DNA from: CAYGZA01 sp964354135
Lineage (GTDB): Bacteria; Planctomycetota; Planctomycetia; Pirellulales; Thermoguttaceae
Direction of reading: 5' to 3'
Length of the DNA stretch: 25,141 nucleotides
Assembly: GCA_964354135.1 (NCBI GenBank)
Contig: CAYGZA010000059.1
Location: forward strand, 1 to 25,141
How positions within the stretch are numbered: the stretch's first letter is position 1; each line of letters opens with the position of its first letter. The position numbers were made by a program, and so were the translations under genes. Positions 24,201 to 25,141 of the stretch are shown in pieces. The notes beneath the pieces are model-generated. The model made no database searches. It saw nothing but the letters and a program-made list of their open reading frames with translations, and was not told the DNA's origin.

Positions 24201-25075
24201 TCTTCACTCGCCCCCACGACCACGGTGCTCCCAGACACGGCCACCGACTGGCCAAACTGGTCACCGGCTGCCGGGGTGGGGTTACTGAGCGTGCGGAGCA
24301 GATTGCCGGTGGCGGCGTCAAAGACGTAGGCCGAGCCGGCGTTCGCCGCGCCGGTGTCATCTAAACTGGCCCCCACCACCACCGTGCTCCCCGACACGGC
24401 CACCGAATACCCAAACACGTCATTGGCTGCCGGGGTGGGGTTATCGAGTGTGTGGAGCAGATTGCCCGTGGCGGCGTCGAAGATGTAGGCCGAGCCGGAA
24501 TCCGTGGCGCCGGTGTCGTCATACGGTGTTCCCAGCACCACCGTGCTCCCCGACACGGCCACGGAATACCCAAACTGGTCACCGGCTGCCGGGGTGGGGT
24601 TATTGAGAGTGCGGAGCAGATTGCCGGTGGCGGCGTCGAAGACGTAGGCCGAACCGGCATCCGTCGCGCCGGTGTCGTCATAAGGCGTCCCCACCACGAC
24701 CGTGTTGCCGGACACGGCCACCATATTCCCAAATCGGTCGCTGGCTGCCGGGGTGGGCTTACTGAGCGTGTGGAGCAGATTGCCGGTGGCGGCGTCGAAG
24801 ACGTAGGCCGAGCCGGCATTCGTCGCGCCGGTGTCGTCATACGGTGTCCCCACCACCACCGTGTTCCCGGAGACGCCCACCGAATACCCAAACTGGTCAC
24901 TGGCTGCCGGGGTGGGGTTGCTGAGCGTCTCAAGCAGGCTGTTCCCGTTGAGCATCTCGCGCGCTTCGAGCGCCTCGCACCGGAGGCGGCGGGCCTGCGG
25001 CCGCTTGCGGGAAGTCCCCCGCCTGACGGCGCCCAAGGGTCGGACTCCACTTTTCCAAAGCGATGTGAGAAACAT
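21287..25075 (-). CDS. Secreted multidomain protein: FG-GAP propeller, metzincin protease, Calx-beta, second propeller
   Basis: A 1,262-residue protein. The N-terminus is basic and ends in CEALEAREMLNG, a variant of the planctomycete LEPR-xLL export motif. Residues about 52-416 hold seven 53-residue FG-GAP-like repeats (DQFGYSV, VVVG, DDTGAT, GSAYVFD), enough for one seven-bladed propeller. Then an SbsA-type Ig-like domain (about 425-525) and a metzincin protease with HEAGHSFGLYH (zinc ligands H674, H678, H684; base E675) and a Met-turn at M697 (RYIMSS). A PPC-like domain follows (about 760-855, FSVTTEHTYRIAVTG...GDYYLSV), then a Calx-beta-like domain (860-970) and an NHL-like propeller (973-1200, VWVVDANRKVYVY, VWIVDAKSDKVYRY). 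It is probably an extracellular adhesive protease; the substrate is unknown. ATG 25075 has AGGAG 9 bases upstream. The last 60 residues are unusual, ending in DLLLATYDPMMWL. Confidence 0.85.
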   Translation of the reverse strand: MFLTSLWKSGVRPLGAVRRGTSRKRPQARRLRCEALEAREMLNGNSLLETLSNPTPAASDQFGYSVGVSGNTVVVGTPYDDTGATNAGSAYVFDAATGNLLHTLSKPTPAASDRFGNMVAVSGNTVVVGTPYDDTGATDAGSAYVFDAATGNLLRTLNNPTPAAGDQFGYSVAVSGSTVVLGTPYDDTGATDSGSAYIFDAATGNLLHTLDNPTPAANDVFGYSVAVSGSTVVVGASLDDTGAANAGSAYVFDAATGNLLRTLSNPTPAAGDQFGQSVAVSGSTVVVGASEDDTGATSAGSAYIFDTATGNLLHTLNNPSPATTDCFGNSVAVSGGTVVVGAHLDDTGATDSGSAYVFDGATGNLLHTLDNPTPAASDRFGLAVAVSGSTVVVGASLDDTGATNAGSAYVFDAAVDDLPWAAGLSPTDDATGAALNANLVIMFSESIQKLTGSVVIRSAIDDSVVETIDVSSPRVTVSGSTATIDRSATLAYGTGYYVEVTSGAFEDLTGNDFAGISGATAWNFITGWPLDSIPALNSNPGAPASLYLDFNGHFQPVWSSYTNIVTPVYDVDGDETTFSDAELANIQAVWEMVAEDYAPFDINVTTVEPSVLAPGVPSDSANKVAMRVAIGAEVGDWAAGCGIAQYNSFTNSLPNVVYVFTPMTLLAIGQIASHEAGHSFGLYHQDPGGVPIGRYIMSSGTLAFNQCTWATGTNTSGVFQDDMAVLANSTNGFGYRSDDHGDTIGIATPLAQVGNTWSGAGIVGTNADVDVLSFSVTTEHTYRIAVTGNPVAPNLDIVLELRNAAGQVIACANPPNNPQNTQNAEIVKNLAPGDYYLSVMSTGIYGRIGQYTVSIDDAPCAGISATTTSRTVITGEDGRQTSFAVELQTQPTADVTVAISSGDTTEGTVSTSSLTFTPANWNVPQTITVTGVDDTVTDGDVVYTVVLAASSSDPAYNALSPTQATMTNIDNDTKFYVVNDASQNQTYEYNATGGPVESSSLTSGNTAPRGVATTIAGDKVWVVDANRKVYVYNNASGGLLGSWTAGSLPSSATVEDITVWGNDVWIVDAKSDKVYRYSGAASRLSGSQNATSSFSLNSGNTSPKGMVTDGTYLWVVNDSTTDKVFKYTLSGQLVGSWQCSGTFTPTGITINPADVSDIWIVDSSARIVWRYAAAAGRTSGSQGATVAFALAAGNTNPQGIADPPAPAVSRPSERRATASLRPEAAAVDYLMWDLACQSSGREPSTKADHDLLLATYDPMMWL
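23831..24922. repeat. Seven tandem 159-bp coding repeats
   Basis: The anchor TGCCGGGG recurs at 23951, 24110, 24269, 24428, 24587, 24746 and 24905, always 159 bases apart (53 codons). Identity between units is very high at DNA level, including third codon positions, which points to recent duplication or continuing gene conversion rather than ancient divergence. Confidence 0.93.
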
Positions 25076-25094
25076 GGTCTTGGTCTCCTAGTGT

Positions 25095-25117
25095 CCCGTC
25101 AATCTTCGATTGACGGG
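25095..25117. repeat. 10-bp-stem hairpin in the leader of the large protein gene
   Basis: CCCGTCAATC (25095-25104) and GATTGACGGG (25108-25117) pair perfectly around a 3-base loop. It ends 5 bases upstream of the AGGAG ribosome site on the minus-strand transcript. There is no T-run on either strand. It could affect translation or mRNA stability, or be an extragenic palindrome copy. Confidence 0.6.
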
Positions 25118-25141
25118 TGACGCGGAATCGTGTTTCATGGG

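Noticed and set aside
21662..24364. A 900-codon open frame on the plus strand
   Set aside because: It is antisense to the large secreted protein; its length comes from high GC and the repeated units, and its translation is Arg/Gly/Val-rich without domains.
23831..24922. Regular repeats considered as a CRISPR-like array
   Set aside because: The units are contiguous 159-bp coding repeats with an open frame and FG-GAP residues; there are no short repeats with unique spacers.

Overview
The window reads as chromosome of a high-GC planctomycete, most likely a Pirellulales-type lineage. The lineage markers are a BBP7-type outer-membrane barrel protein, a secreted giant whose N-terminus carries an LEPR-xLL-like motif (seen as LEAREML), a HzsA-like discoidin/PD40/cytochrome c protein, a CPxCG zinc-ribbon protein and a lipoprotein remnant. 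The lineage call is inference from protein families; no rRNA or other phylogenetic marker is present. No tRNA, rRNA, CRISPR array, intact transposase or phage gene was recognised.

Left part (1-9.8 kb). A GH127/DUF1680-like glycoside hydrolase, open at the left edge, is followed by about 0.9 kb of gene-poor DNA with palindromes. Next comes a two-gene HTH/PIN toxin-antitoxin module with a clear promoter. Convergent to it are two minus-strand genes for secreted proteins: a discoidin-PD40-dihaem c protein related to the HzsA fold, and a 553-residue exported protein of unknown function. A short promoter region separates them from a degraded gene that keeps a lipoprotein signal and an HEFAH metalloprotease-like motif. 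A second PIN-type toxin-antitoxin pair lies immediately next to that remnant.

Middle (9.9-15.4 kb). A C-terminal scrap of another enzyme gene is followed by four minus-strand genes. In transcription order these are a zinc-ribbon protein, an exported protein with two Cys-rich YHS/TRASH-like modules, a solitary N6-adenine DNA methyltransferase and a COG0523/CobW GTPase. The methyltransferase contains an in-frame 42-bp tandem repeat whose core resembles an inverted-repeat element found between genes at 21.1-21.2 kb. This suggests that a genome-wide repeat family has entered a coding sequence.

Right part (15.6-25.1 kb). The most notable gene encodes, in one 1,159-residue chain, a fatty acyl-AMP ligase, an acyl carrier protein and a PLP-dependent alpha-oxoamine synthase. 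Together these make a plausible one-protein route from a free fatty acid plus an amino acid to a long-chain alpha-aminoketone (sphingoid-like base, signal or lipid precursor). A 60-codon gene follows and ends inside a perfect palindrome that probably terminates transcription in both directions. Beyond are the BBP7-like barrel gene, about 0.5 kb of non-coding DNA with the inverted-repeat element, and a 1,262-residue secreted protein. That protein has a seven-bladed FG-GAP propeller (seven exact 159-bp units), an Ig-like domain, a metzincin protease, PPC and Calx-beta-like domains and a second propeller.

No multi-gene system that is clearly new can be demonstrated. The best leads are the FAAL-ACP-AOS fusion, the coding-region repeat in the methyltransferase, the HzsA-like dihaem protein, and the accumulation of toxin-antitoxin pairs and gene remnants at 8.7-10.1 kb.
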